A stretch of 64,000 nucleotides of DNA from Paludibacter sp. (GCA_028710895.1 JAQTTH010000001.1:186001-250000); one strand, 5' to 3'. Positions 35,488-44,165 are shown, numbered from the stretch's first letter. The notes: a model not told the origin generated them from the sequence alone. Numbers and translations: made by a program.

Positions 35488-36595
35488 AGCCTTTCATTCC
35501 TCCAAAATACTTATCCAGTAGATTTTTAGCAGCAATAAAAGAACTTAACTCGTTTGATAATACTTTTGTTTCACTTTCCGCCAATAAATTTTCAATTTCG
35601 GGATTGTGATAAAAATTTGCTTTCAACTGTTCGTTTATAGTTTCGTACATCCAGTATTTCGACTGTGCATTCCGCTTTACGTCAAAGAAGTTTGATTCCT
35701 TTACAAAGCCGACATAACGTTCCACCATATCCCAAACATCGGAGATACCGATATTTTCGATGGAAGAACAAGTCAACGCTTCAGGCGACCAACCCGATTC
35801 GTGTGGTGGAAACAGATGCAATGCATTTTGATATTGCGCTTTGGCTACTTTTGCCTTATCTACGTTCGACCCATCACATTTATTTATGGCAATACCATCA
35901 GCCATCTCCATAATACCCCGTTTGATTCCCTGCAATTCGTCGCCGGCGCCGGCCAACTGAATCAGCAAAAAGAAATCGACCATGGAATGCACTGAAGTTT
36001 CGGATTGCCCCACTCCTACCGTTTCCACAAAAATGGTATCGAAGCCGGCAGCTTCACACAGCACAATACTTTCGCGGGTTTTGCGGGCAACTCCTCCAAG
36101 CGAACCAGCCGACGGTGAAGGGCGTATAAATGCATTCTTAGCTACCGAAAGTTCTTCCATACGGGTTTTATCACCCAAAATGCTTCCTTTCGAACGTTCG
36201 CTGCTTGGATCAATAGCCAATACGGCAAGTTTACGTCCACCACGCACCAAATGCATCCCAAGGGATTCGATAAACGTACTTTTTCCGGCACCGGGCACAC
36301 CTGTAATTCCCAACCGTATCGATTTACCGGCATAAGGCAAACATTTCTCAATCACTTCCTGAGCTATGATTTGATGATCAGTTCGGGAACTTTCGACGAG
36401 GGTGACTGCCTGACTTAACATAGAGATATCGCCTGCAATAATTCCGGCTACAAACTCCGAAGCACTATAATTCTTTCGCTTGTGGGAAGGCTGTCTGTAA
36501 GGATTCACTGTAGGTGCATTTTCAACACCCTGATTTACTGAAAGTCCTTTGTAAGCAGGGTCATTTTCCGGATGGTTATTGTGGCTGTGATGCAT
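35486..36595 (-). CDS. meaB: MeaB/ArgK-type GTPase chaperone of methylmalonyl-CoA mutase
   Basis: A G3E GTPase that loads and protects the cobalamin of methylmalonyl-CoA mutase. I start it at 36595 (369 aa) because a terminator hairpin covers the start of the longer frame at 36625. Walker A GVPGAGKS (99-106), DPSSERSKGSILGDKTRM, IFVETVGVGQSE and the NKCDGSN base-recognition motif are present. An N-terminal extension of about 45 residues, histidine-rich at first, precedes the conserved part. The mutase genes are not in the window. The Bacteroidales propionate/succinate pathway is the likely context. Confidence 0.95.
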   Translation of the reverse strand: MHHSHNNHPENDPAYKGLSVNQGVENAPTVNPYRQPSHKRKNYSASEFVAGIIAGDISMLSQAVTLVESSRTDHQIIAQEVIEKCLPYAGKSIRLGITGVPGAGKSTFIESLGMHLVRGGRKLAVLAIDPSSERSKGSILGDKTRMEELSVAKNAFIRPSPSAGSLGGVARKTRESIVLCEAAGFDTIFVETVGVGQSETSVHSMVDFFLLIQLAGAGDELQGIKRGIMEMADGIAINKCDGSNVDKAKVAKAQYQNALHLFPPHESGWSPEALTCSSIENIGISDVWDMVERYVGFVKESNFFDVKRNAQSKYWMYETINEQLKANFYHNPEIENLLAESETKVLSNELSSFIAAKNLLDKYFGGMKG

Positions 36596-36618
36596 AAAGG
36601 CGTTTTTAAAGACTATAA

Positions 36619-36649
36619 GAGCCAAGATCTTCAGTAAATATCTTGGCTC
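36619..36649 (-). terminator. terminator of the DUF1573 gene
   Basis: Ten-base perfect arms (36619-36628, 36640-36649) with an 11-base loop, lying between the DUF1573 gene and meaB on the minus strand. The T-rich tail is weak, so read-through into meaB is possible. Confidence 0.6.
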
Positions 36650-36675
36650 CTGCAGAAACTATTTCTTGTTTGTTT

Positions 36676-37761
36676 TTATTTTTGAACTTTCCAAACCAGC
36701 GTTAAAAGAATAAAAGAATTGTCCGGGTCGTTCGTTTGAACTGTAATCGATTTTTTATAGTCACCTTCTGTCAATGTTTTAGAGTTCAGGTCAACCATAA
36801 GATTACCTGCTTTTCCACCTACAACCGACAGCTTAACAGGGTGAACAAATAATTCTTTGTTATTATTGATAACACGGCGTACTTCCAATGTGCTTTGTCC
36901 TTTGTTGTTCAACTGAAATTTAGTTGTACGTTTGGTACCTGCTTTTACAACACCCAGATTTACAATGCGGGCCGGTGTTTCAAGAATTGGAGCTTTGCGT
37001 TTTTGTTCCAATGTCATTTTGCTGAAATCCTCAACAACGTTAGCCACAACTGTGAGTTTATTTTCTTCAGAAATTTTCTTTTGTCCGTTTATATTCAAAA
37101 ATATATCATCAGATATTGGACCCCATTGAGTCGAAGCCTTCGAATTAAATGTAAAAGTAGCTTTACCTATTTCGTTTGGTTTCAATACTTCAGGAGCTAC
37201 AACCACAGTGATATAAGGAGGTGAATTTTCAATTGTTGGTCTCACAGGAGCATTTGAGATATTCTGAATTTCCAATACACGGGTCTGAACTTTTCCTTTT
37301 TCAACATTATTCATTTGAATAATTTTCATCTTTACTCCTACTCCGCCCATATTGATTGGGAATGCATTATTGTCGGCACCTCCTGCTTTTGGAATAACTT
37401 CTCCCTTGATTGTCAACAAAGTTTGTTCTTCAGAAGCATTACTATAAACGGTAATTGTTTTTGTAAATGGACCAGGACGGCCAGAAGGATTATAAGTAAC
37501 AGTGATAGATCCTTTTTTACCCGGTTCGATTGGTTCTTTAGTCCAGGTTGGAGTTGTACAACCACACGAAGCCTGAACACGACTTACAACCAAAGGTGAA
37601 GCACCGGCATTTTTAAAATCAAATACATAGGTTACCTTACCATCTTCTTCGTTTACTTTACCAAAATCATGGGCCGTTTTTTCGTAAGTAATAACGGGTT
37701 TTTGCGACATTGCCAACAAAGTAAATGTCAAACAAACGAGCAATAGACTATACTTTTTCAT
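36676..37761 (-). CDS. secreted DUF1573 protein
   Basis: A 361-aa exported protein with a signal peptide (residues 1-19, LLAMSQ). The first immunoglobulin-like DUF1573 domain contains the hallmark VQASCGCTTPTW (about 63-74). At least two more beta-sandwich repeats follow. DUF1573 proteins are abundant in Bacteroidota and their function is unknown; the CGCT motif may be lipid- or metal-linked. A minus-strand TACTTTTG box (complement of 37818-37825) is a possible promoter. Confidence 0.88.
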   Translation of the reverse strand: MKKYSLLLVCLTFTLLAMSQKPVITYEKTAHDFGKVNEEDGKVTYVFDFKNAGASPLVVSRVQASCGCTTPTWTKEPIEPGKKGSITVTYNPSGRPGPFTKTITVYSNASEEQTLLTIKGEVIPKAGGADNNAFPINMGGVGVKMKIIQMNNVEKGKVQTRVLEIQNISNAPVRPTIENSPPYITVVVAPEVLKPNEIGKATFTFNSKASTQWGPISDDIFLNINGQKKISEENKLTVVANVVEDFSKMTLEQKRKAPILETPARIVNLGVVKAGTKRTTKFQLNNKGQSTLEVRRVINNNKELFVHPVKLSVVGGKAGNLMVDLNSKTLTEGDYKKSITVQTNDPDNSFILLTLVWKVQK

Positions 37762-37995
37762 TCTATCTAATTAATTTGTTAATTATAATTGTTTTTCTAT
37801 ATTAAATTTGAGACATGCAAAAGTATAAAAAATGTCGTTCATTATTTCTGAAATATCAAAATATCTGTTTAAAATTCGTTAAAGAACTTATTTGTTGTAT
37901 AATTTTGGCCATTACCAAACAAAATGAGATAACCAATTACAGTTTTGAATGCAAATGACATTTTATTTACAATATAATAAGAGTCAAAAAATCCT

Positions 37996-38003
37996 TACCT
38001 TTG
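37996..38003 (+). promoter_or_regulatory. -7 box of the M20 amidohydrolase gene
   Basis: TACCTTTG, 21 bases before the start codon. I see no good TTTG at the expected distance. Confidence 0.45.
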
Positions 38004-38024
38004 TACGACAAATAGAAAAAACAG

Positions 38025-39209
38025 ATGAAAGCACATATACAAGAACTTACAGCAAAATATCAGTCATATACAATAGATTGCTATCGTCATCTTCATGCCC
38101 ACCCCGAACTTTCTTTTCAGGAATTTGAGACTACCGCATTCATTCAAAAAGAGCTTAGTGCTATGGGAATTCCTTTCCGGGCCGGAATTGGTGGTAATGG
38201 TGTTTTGGGAAAAATTGAAGGTCGTAATCCAGGTAAGAAAGTAATTGCTTTGCGAGCCGACATGGATGCATTGCCCGTTTGCGAAGCGGTAGATATAGCC
38301 TGGAAATCGACAAATGAGAATGTGATGCACGCCTGCGGACACGATGCACACACAACCTGTCTGCTTGGTGCTGCTAAAATTTTGAACGAAATCAAAAACG
38401 ATTTTGAAGGAACCATATTGCTTATTTTCCAACCGGGCGAAGAAAAAGCCCCCGGTGGAGCAAGACTTATGCTCGAAGATGGCCTGTTTGATGAGCTTGA
38501 ACCGGAACTGATTCTTGGGCAACATGTGTCAGTAGATTACCCAACAGGCACGATGGGATTCTTATCTGGAATGATAATGGCTTCGGCCGACGAGATTCAT
38601 GTGAAAATCCACGGAAAAGGCGGACACGGTGCTTTGCCTCATTTATGTAACGACACTGTGCTGGCAGCAGCCCAAACATTGGTGGCGTTGCAACAGGTTC
38701 GCAGTCGTCTTTGCCATCCACTTACTCCTATGGTGCTTACTTTCGGACGATTGGTGGCTAACGGAGCTCAAAACATTATCCCAAGCGAGGTGCAACTGTC
38801 GGGTACCTTTCGAACTGTCGACGAGAAATGGCGTGCCGAAGCAAAGAATCATATCCGCCGAATTATTACCGAAACCTGTGCAGCTTATGGTTGTACTGCT
38901 GACATTGAAATGCCAGATGGTTATCCGTGCGTAGTGAATGATGAAACAATTACAACTAAAGCACGTGATTTTGCCAGCGAATGGGTAGGCGAAGAAGCTA
39001 TTCGTACGTTGGAAATGCGCATGACCTCAGAAGATTTCGGATTTTTTACACAGAAATACCCTTGCACTTTCTATCGTTTCGGTGTAAAAGGAGAGATAAA
39101 TGCCAACACGGGAGGATTGCACAGTTCAACGTTTCAGATTGACGAAAAATCACTGCAAACCGGAATGGGTGGCATGGCGTGGTTGGCGTGGAAGTTTATC
39201 ACAGAATAA
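38025..39209 (+). CDS. M20 family amidohydrolase (N-acyl-amino-acid hydrolase type)
   Basis: A 394-aa metalloenzyme of the M20D/hippurate hydrolase group that removes acyl groups from amino acids or related amides. The motifs are RADMDALPV (about 77-85), MHACGHDAHT with ligands C104 and H106, and IFQPGEE with E139/E140. A dimerisation domain (about 185-300) is inserted as usual. There is no signal peptide, so it is cytoplasmic. The natural substrate is not deducible. Monocistronic, converging with a GNAT gene. Confidence 0.93.
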   Translation: MKAHIQELTAKYQSYTIDCYRHLHAHPELSFQEFETTAFIQKELSAMGIPFRAGIGGNGVLGKIEGRNPGKKVIALRADMDALPVCEAVDIAWKSTNENVMHACGHDAHTTCLLGAAKILNEIKNDFEGTILLIFQPGEEKAPGGARLMLEDGLFDELEPELILGQHVSVDYPTGTMGFLSGMIMASADEIHVKIHGKGGHGALPHLCNDTVLAAAQTLVALQQVRSRLCHPLTPMVLTFGRLVANGAQNIIPSEVQLSGTFRTVDEKWRAEAKNHIRRIITETCAAYGCTADIEMPDGYPCVVNDETITTKARDFASEWVGEEAIRTLEMRMTSEDFGFFTQKYPCTFYRFGVKGEINANTGGLHSSTFQIDEKSLQTGMGGMAWLAWKFITE

Positions 39210-39235
39210 GTTGACCCCTATCCCAAAATGGGGGT

Positions 39236-39781
39236 TTAGGGGTTAAGGGTATAATGATACACCTTATCATACAATGTATCTTTAATCGTTTCGAATTGGG
39301 TTTCGGCAAACGCAGCATCATTACACATCAATTGCATAGGGATCAATAGGTCATCCTCCTCGTCGTAAGGTGGCTGAGCGTAATTCTGCGAAATCAGTGA
39401 GAATCCAAATTTTTCGTAGAAATGAATTCTTCTTGCAGCCACAGGGGTAGTCGGCAATTCCACCTCCAGAATAATCGGTAACTTTGTTTGCGACATAAAA
39501 ATCTCCATAGCCTCTGTGCCAATATGCTGCTCCCGCATGGCCGGAACTACAGCCACGTGTTCGATATAATAAAAGTTTTCGAATGTCCAGTAGTTGAATA
39601 ACCCAACAAACTTATCGTTTTGCACCAATGCATGCGCGCAAAATCGCTTTTCGTAATCGAGTTCAAATTCAAGACCCGCCCAACTTCTACGCTCTGCAGG
39701 CGGAAAAGTAAGTATATACAGATTGTACAAACTAGGAAAAAACGGACAGGTAACGCAATTAATGCAGTGGAAATTAAGCAT
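39236..39781 (-). CDS. GNAT-family N-acetyltransferase
   Basis: A 181-aa acetyltransferase. The acetyl-CoA binding region is HVAVVPAMREQHIGTEAMEIF (about 75-95; the usual R/Q-x-x-G-x-G/A pattern appears as REQHIGTEA), followed by the ARRIHFYEKFGF segment typical of GNAT C-termini. Substrate unknown. The first 20 residues are hydrophobic and cysteine-rich and might not be translated, but I see no better start before RRSWAGLEF. Confidence 0.8.
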   Translation of the reverse strand: MLNFHCINCVTCPFFPSLYNLYILTFPPAERRSWAGLEFELDYEKRFCAHALVQNDKFVGLFNYWTFENFYYIEHVAVVPAMREQHIGTEAMEIFMSQTKLPIILEVELPTTPVAARRIHFYEKFGFSLISQNYAQPPYDEEDDLLIPMQLMCNDAAFAETQFETIKDTLYDKVYHYTLNP

Positions 39782-39891
39782 ATTTTCTGATTTTAGGAGA
39801 GGTTTGAAAATATCTTTAAGAAGCCTTTTTTAACCCAACAAAACCACAGTAAAAAAGTTCAGTTTAATCACTACTTTCTGTGACTATATGC

Positions 39892-39922
39892 ATTGAAAAG
39901 CGGCAAAAAAAGAGTACTTTTG
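39892..39922 (+). promoter_or_regulatory. promoter of the NifU-like/GGGtGRT pair
   Basis: TACTTTTG at 39915-39922 with ATTG at 39892-39895, 19 bases between. Transcription near 39929 leaves a leader of about 50 bases. Confidence 0.6.
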
Positions 39923-39980
39923 TGCTCGAAATCGAGAATATTATTATCAAACTATTTTATATTAACTAAATAACAAGAGT

Positions 39981-40673
39981 ATGATTTATTCGCACGAAGT
40001 AGAACACATGTGTGTTGTGAAAAAAGGTCCAGACCACGGTCCTGCTCCCATACCTGAAGAAGGCAAATGGGTAAAATCAAAAGAAATTAAAGACATTTCA
40101 GGGTTGACTCATGGTGTGGGTTGGTGTGCTCCTCAACAAGGTGCATGTAAACTGACTTTGAATGTAAAAGAAGGTATTATTGAAGAAGCATTGGTTGAAA
40201 CAATTGGTTGTTCGGGTATGACTCACTCAGCTGCTATGGCTGCCGAAATCCTTACCGGAAAAACAATCCTTGAAGCATTGAATACTGACCTGGTATGTGA
40301 TGCAATCAACGTGGCAATGCGTGAATTGTTCTTGCAAATCGTTTACGGACGTACGCAATCAGCTTTCTCTGAAGGTGGATTGCCAATCGGTGCCGGACTT
40401 GAAGATTTGGGTAAAGGCTTGCGCTCGCAGGTTGGTACAATGTTTAGTACTAAACTAAAAGGTGTACGTTATTTGGAGATGGCTGAAGGTTATATCAGCC
40501 GTATGGCATTGGACGAAGACGGTGAAGCTTGCGGTTACGAATTCGTACGTTTCGGTCCTATGATGGATCTGATCAAAAAAGGTGTTGATGCTAACGAAGC
40601 ATTGGTGAAATCGACCAGCAAATACGGTCGTTTCGACAACGCTGCGAAATATATCGATCCTCGTCACGAGTAG
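39981..40673 (+). CDS. NifU-like iron-sulfur scaffold protein
   Basis: A 230-aa protein with an IscU/NifU N-terminal-like fold. The order GACKLTLNV (C56), ETIGCSGMTHSAAMAAEILTGK (C77) and LVCDAINVAMREL (C106) parallels the three cysteine positions of IscU, where the cluster is built. There are extra cysteines at 11, 49 and 174 and a C-terminal extension of about 90 residues not found in IscU. It is encoded 74 bases before a GGGtGRT protein, its constant partner in the genomes I recall. A role in iron-sulfur handling is inferred; no canonical IscS or SufBCD gene is near. Confidence 0.88.
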   Translation: MIYSHEVEHMCVVKKGPDHGPAPIPEEGKWVKSKEIKDISGLTHGVGWCAPQQGACKLTLNVKEGIIEEALVETIGCSGMTHSAAMAAEILTGKTILEALNTDLVCDAINVAMRELFLQIVYGRTQSAFSEGGLPIGAGLEDLGKGLRSQVGTMFSTKLKGVRYLEMAEGYISRMALDEDGEACGYEFVRFGPMMDLIKKGVDANEALVKSTSKYGRFDNAAKYIDPRHE

Positions 40674-40747
40674 ATGAAAATGCATAATTTACAATGCATA
40701 ATTCATAATTAAATCATCCAAATTAATCATCTTCAAATTAAAATAAT

Positions 40748-41740
40748 ATGTTATTTGAAAGTTACGACCGTCGTATAGACAAAGTCAATGCGGCTCTTAA
40801 TACATACGATATCAAAGATATCGACGAAGCCAAAGCAATTTGTGCTGCCAAAGGAATTGATCCTTACGCAATCTGCGAAAGTATTCAAAATATCGCGTTT
40901 GAAAACGCAAAGTGGGCTTACGTGGTAGGTGCTGCTATCGCTATCAAAAAAGGTGCTACTACTGCTGCCGACGCTGCTGAGGCAATCGGTATCGGTTTGC
41001 AGGCATTCTGTATTCCGGGTTCAGTAGCCGAAGACCGCAAAGTAGGTCTTGGTCACGGCAACCTGGCTGCTATGTTGCTTCGCAACGAAACTAAATGTTT
41101 TGCTTTCCTTGCCGGACACGAATCATTTGCTGCTGCTGAAGGTGCAATTGGTATTGCTCAATCGGCTAACAAAGTACGTAAAGAACCATTGCGCGTTATC
41201 CTTAACGGACTTGGAAAAGACGCTGCTATGATTATCTCTCGTATCAACGGATTTACCTATGTTCAAACCGACTTCGATTACGCTACAGGCGAATTGAACG
41301 TAGTGAAAACAAAAGCGTATTCTGATGGTATCCGTGCTGCAGTAAAATGTTACGGTGCTGATGATGTTCGCGAAGGTGTGGCTATCATGCGCGCCGAAGG
41401 TGTTGACGTATCAATCACTGGTAACTCAACTAACCCAACACGTTTCCAACACCCTGTAGCAGGTACATACAAAAAAGAATGTATCGAAGGTGGTAAAAAA
41501 TACTTCTCAGTTGCTTCTGGTGGTGGTACCGGACGTACGCTTCACCCCGACAACATGGGCGCAGGTCCTGCTTCTTACGGTATGACCGATACTATGGGAC
41601 GTATGCACGGTGATGCTCAGTTCGCAGGTTCTTCTTCAGTTCCAGCTCACGTGGAAATGATGGGATTCTTAGGAATGGGTAACAACCCAATGGTTGGAGC
41701 TACTGTACAAGTGGCTGTGGCTATTGAAATGGCAAAATAA
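40748..41740 (+). CDS. GGGtGRT family protein
   Basis: A 330-aa protein named after its motif, here SGGGTGRTLHPDN (about 258-270). The C-terminus is rich in glycine and methionine (GMTDTMGRMHGDAQFAGSS, GFLGMGNNPMVGA). It is predicted cytoplasmic, has codon usage of a well-expressed gene (few rare codons, strongly biased), and ends before a strong terminator. The family's function is unknown. Its cysteines C32, C41 and others could hold a metal or cluster delivered by the preceding NifU-like protein; that link is inference. Confidence 0.92.
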   Translation: MLFESYDRRIDKVNAALNTYDIKDIDEAKAICAAKGIDPYAICESIQNIAFENAKWAYVVGAAIAIKKGATTAADAAEAIGIGLQAFCIPGSVAEDRKVGLGHGNLAAMLLRNETKCFAFLAGHESFAAAEGAIGIAQSANKVRKEPLRVILNGLGKDAAMIISRINGFTYVQTDFDYATGELNVVKTKAYSDGIRAAVKCYGADDVREGVAIMRAEGVDVSITGNSTNPTRFQHPVAGTYKKECIEGGKKYFSVASGGGTGRTLHPDNMGAGPASYGMTDTMGRMHGDAQFAGSSSVPAHVEMMGFLGMGNNPMVGATVQVAVAIEMAK

Positions 41741-41785
41741 ACCCACGACCCCCTGCTCCCAAAGCAGGTGCGCTAATTAAAATAG

Positions 41786-41821
41786 AAACTCCCCGATATG
41801 CGATTGCGTATCGGGGAGTTT
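41786..41821 (+). terminator. terminator of the GGGtGRT operon
   Basis: Thirteen-base arms (41786-41798, 41809-41821) with core CCCCGATA, followed by a T run. The same core recurs in three other hairpins of the window. Confidence 0.9.
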
Positions 41822-41858
41822 TTTGTTTTTTTTAATTGGGTATGATAATAATCACATA

Positions 41859-42269
41859 TTACCAAAGATTATCCCTCCTCTTATTTGAAAGTTTAATTGA
41901 ATAATCCATTTTCACTTTGTCATTCAATTCTTTATCGTAAATTCCTGTCGTTTGACAATGCGGGCATCTAAAACCACCAGAATCATTAGAATGCACTTGT
42001 ATTAGTTTTTTATCTGAATCCCAACAATGTGAACAATATCTAATTTCAGGATTATCTTTTAGAGTAATATACAACTCTTGATTACGTACAATTTGTTGTT
42101 CTAAATCTTTTTCCTTTCTCAATTCAGACGCTTCTTTTGTTAGGCGACTAATTTCTGATTGCATATCAAGCGCCTGAGAGCTCAAATCAATTAACTGACG
42201 ATACAAATCAATATTATCTGCTTGTTGTACAATTTTTGCAACATCTTTAATGCCTTCATATAATCCCAT
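41859..42269 (-). CDS. small coiled-coil zinc-ribbon protein
   Basis: A 136-aa soluble protein: a helical N-terminal half (about 1-70) with heptad-like DMQSEISRLTKEASELRKEK, then a zinc ribbon with CSHC (about 79-82) and CPHC (about 101-104) separated by about 18 residues. I do not recognise a named family. Similar small proteins occur scattered in mobile or accessory regions of Bacteroidota, which fits the neighbouring RAYT gene. No function can be assigned. Confidence 0.7.
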   Translation of the reverse strand: MGLYEGIKDVAKIVQQADNIDLYRQLIDLSSQALDMQSEISRLTKEASELRKEKDLEQQIVRNQELYITLKDNPEIRYCSHCWDSDKKLIQVHSNDSGGFRCPHCQTTGIYDKELNDKVKMDYSIKLSNKRRDNLW

Positions 42270-42333
42270 ATCGAATTTATTTTAAATATTTGTTCTGCAA
42301 ATATAAACATTTATTCATTAACAACAAATAAAA

Positions 42334-43014
42334 TCATTTCCTACCCAATTTCTCCGGATTTTCCCTGATATATTCGGAAATCCGTACAAACGCATCATAA
42401 TCACGAATGATATGTTCGTAATAATTGCGTTGCCACAATTTACCATTGAATGGTGTCCATCCCATGGTTTTCACGCCACGTATATATTCAACGGTGGTAA
42501 TGGATTTAAATGCATCCATCATATCACAAACGGTTTTCCGTTTTGCAACCGTAGGGGCATGCCCTTGTGGCTGCCCACATAATGAATTATTATTTATTTC
42601 AATTGGGGTATCGGCATGCCCAAATGATGAAACATCATCCGATTTTGATTCAACGGCATTATTTAATGGTTGTCCATCCACACCATTCAATTTTGGGCGA
42701 CCATCATCGTCGGATAATGGGCGACCACAAGGGTACGCCCCTACGCTTGGTACAATTTCCAAAATGGCATGAAAATGGTCGGGCATAACAACGAATTCAT
42801 GTAATTGAACATTGTGGAAACGGTCGGGTAATGCCAACCATTGTTTCTCGATCAATTTTCCTGAATCGTTTAATTTGATTTTACCATCAACAATATCGCC
42901 AAATAAACATTCACGATTTTGAACGCAAATGGTGATAAAATATAATCCTTCCTGCGAATAATCATATCCTTTCAGACGAATGGAACGGCGGTGATGAATT
43001 GGATTTTGTGACAT
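42334..43014 (-). CDS. REP-associated tyrosine transposase (RAYT) with in-frame insertion
   Basis: A 226-aa Y1-transposase-like protein of the single-strand DNA HUH class. The N-terminal signature is SIRLKGYDYSQEGLYFITIC; the HUH pair is H80-F-H82 in MPDHFHAIL; the catalytic tyrosine region is WQRNYYEHIIRD (Y198/Y199). RAYTs are usually about 165-190 aa; here residues 90-156 are a low-complexity insertion coded by DNA bounded by inverted repeats at 42551-42576 and 42719-42744. All catalytic residues lie outside the insertion. RAYTs are thought to move REP palindromes, not themselves. Confidence 0.9.
   Translation of the reverse strand: MSQNPIHHRRSIRLKGYDYSQEGLYFITICVQNRECLFGDIVDGKIKLNDSGKLIEKQWLALPDRFHNVQLHEFVVMPDHFHAILEIVPSVGAYPCGRPLSDDDGRPKLNGVDGQPLNNAVESKSDDVSSFGHADTPIEINNNSLCGQPQGHAPTVAKRKTVCDMMDAFKSITTVEYIRGVKTMGWTPFNGKLWQRNYYEHIIRDYDAFVRISEYIRENPEKLGRK
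42551..42744. repeat. REP-like inverted repeat pair inside the RAYT gene
   Basis: Two 26-base arms, 42551-42576 and 42719-42744, are inverted copies matching at 22 of 26 positions, with core GTAGGGGC and CCCTTGTGG. Additional fragments of the same motif (GGGCGACCA, GCATGCCC) lie between them. The arms coincide with the ends of the extra 67 residues in the RAYT product. Confidence 0.85.
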
Positions 43015-43036
43015 TGAAAATCAAATTTATTACATA

Positions 43037-43073
43037 AAATTCCCCGACACTAATGAATTGTATCGGGGAATTT
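43037..43073 (-). terminator. terminator of the DUF6261 gene
   Basis: Eleven-base perfect arms (43037-43047, 43063-43073) with core CCCCGA, in the gap between the DUF6261 gene and RAYT on the minus strand. Confidence 0.8.
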
Positions 43074-43080
43074 ATATTAT

Positions 43081-43815
43081 TTACTGCACCGGAGCAGTTG
43101 TAGTATCCGCTTTGTTACGTCCTTTGCGAGCTGCAAGGGTGTTTTTATAATATTCCACGTAGTAATTTACCTTATCGATAAACTCGGCATATTCGGCATC
43201 GCCATTTACCAGGGCCAATGCGTTTACCTGATCAACAACGGCGTTATATGCATCTTCTGTCAGGTTGCGCGAGTCCCGAACATTGCTTACCAGGCGTGCT
43301 GCCTCTTCGTTGGCACGTTCGCCAAAATGAGCAATAAACTCATCGTTAGCAGCATTATCCTTGTTGAGCCATTCGGTAGCACCCGCAGTTGCCACGTCGT
43401 CGGCATAATTTGTCAACAACTCCGTATTCCGGTTGGTGATGGCTGCACTCTCCTTATTATATGGCAAACGACGCAAATCGCCATACTTGTCGATGATACG
43501 CTGAATGTGCTCGCCGGCAGTCTGCACAGCAGGATCATAATGATACAGACACGATTCAACAAACAAAGAGAAACCATGTTCCAACTGGTCGCGATAGGCA
43601 TCGGACTGCACAATGGTTTTGGTGTACACACTTCCTTTCTCTGCTTGCAGGGCTTTTGCCAATTGCTCCAGTGCCGACTGAAAAGCAGGCGCAAGAGTCA
43701 CAATTCCCAGCTTGGAAGCTGTATAAAGAATAATCAACTTGGAGATTTCGGTACAGAATTGCGAAAACTCCAGATTTTGCATCGAATGCAAATCGAAAAA
43801 CAAGATTTTTTTCAT
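43081..43815 (-). CDS. DUF6261-family protein
   Basis: A 244-aa, mostly helical, soluble protein. I start at 43815 (MKKILFFDLHSMQNLEF); the longer frame adds 16 AT-rich residues. Features are a FDLHSMQNLEFSQF N-terminus, two long helical segments with SALEQLAKALQAEKGSVYTK and NVRDSRNLTEDAYNAVVDQVNAL, and a C-terminal AARKGRNKADTTT tail. It matches my memory of the DUF6261 group, found in many Bacteroidales copies; no function is known. Upstream of it (transcriptionally) lies the 41-bp palindromic array. Confidence 0.7.
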   Translation of the reverse strand: MKKILFFDLHSMQNLEFSQFCTEISKLIILYTASKLGIVTLAPAFQSALEQLAKALQAEKGSVYTKTIVQSDAYRDQLEHGFSLFVESCLYHYDPAVQTAGEHIQRIIDKYGDLRRLPYNKESAAITNRNTELLTNYADDVATAGATEWLNKDNAANDEFIAHFGERANEEAARLVSNVRDSRNLTEDAYNAVVDQVNALALVNGDAEYAEFIDKVNYYVEYYKNTLAARKGRNKADTTTAPVQ

Positions 43816-43938
43816 GCGAGTAAAATTTAAAATTAGATAATTATTTAAATTCAAGTCATTCAACAGCGAATGAATTGTTCGTTAAGTCGGTTTTGAGTGC
43901 CGCAGGTTAGTTTCGGCATCTATTTCTTTCACATTTTA

Positions 43939-44165
43939 GCATTACAAAACTGCGAGAAGCCATCCGAAGTTCGGATTTAACCAAGCAGGTTTGTAACAGA
44001 CCGTCCGAACTTCGGATTTAACCAAGCAAGTTTGTAAAACGTCATCCGAACTTCGGATTTAACCATGCAACTTTATAAAACACCATCCGAACTTCGGATT
44101 TAACCAAGCAGCTTTGTAATACTCCGTCCGAAGTTCGGAAACCTTCTCGCAGTTTTGTAATGCAC
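43939..44165. repeat. 41-bp palindromic tandem array bounded by a 21-bp inverted repeat
   Basis: Five consecutive units of exactly 41 bases (43961-44001, 44002-44042, 44043-44083, 44084-44124, 44125-44165). Each begins with the palindrome TCCGAAnTTCGGA; units 1-4 continue TTTAACCAnGCA and TTTnTAA, and unit 5 diverges after the palindrome. The divergent tail of unit 5 (44143-44163) is the perfect inverse of 43939-43959 just left of unit 1, giving 21-base outer arms. A degenerate sixth unit follows. There are no unique spacers, so this is not a CRISPR array. Confidence 0.95.

Noticed and set aside
42425-42772. Open frame antisense to the RAYT gene
   Set aside because: Mirrors the inverted-repeat insertion; no family signal, whereas the RAYT frame has all catalytic motifs.
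43961-44165. Possible CRISPR array
   Set aside because: The 41-base units are contiguous and differ only by point changes; there are no unique spacers and no cas genes.
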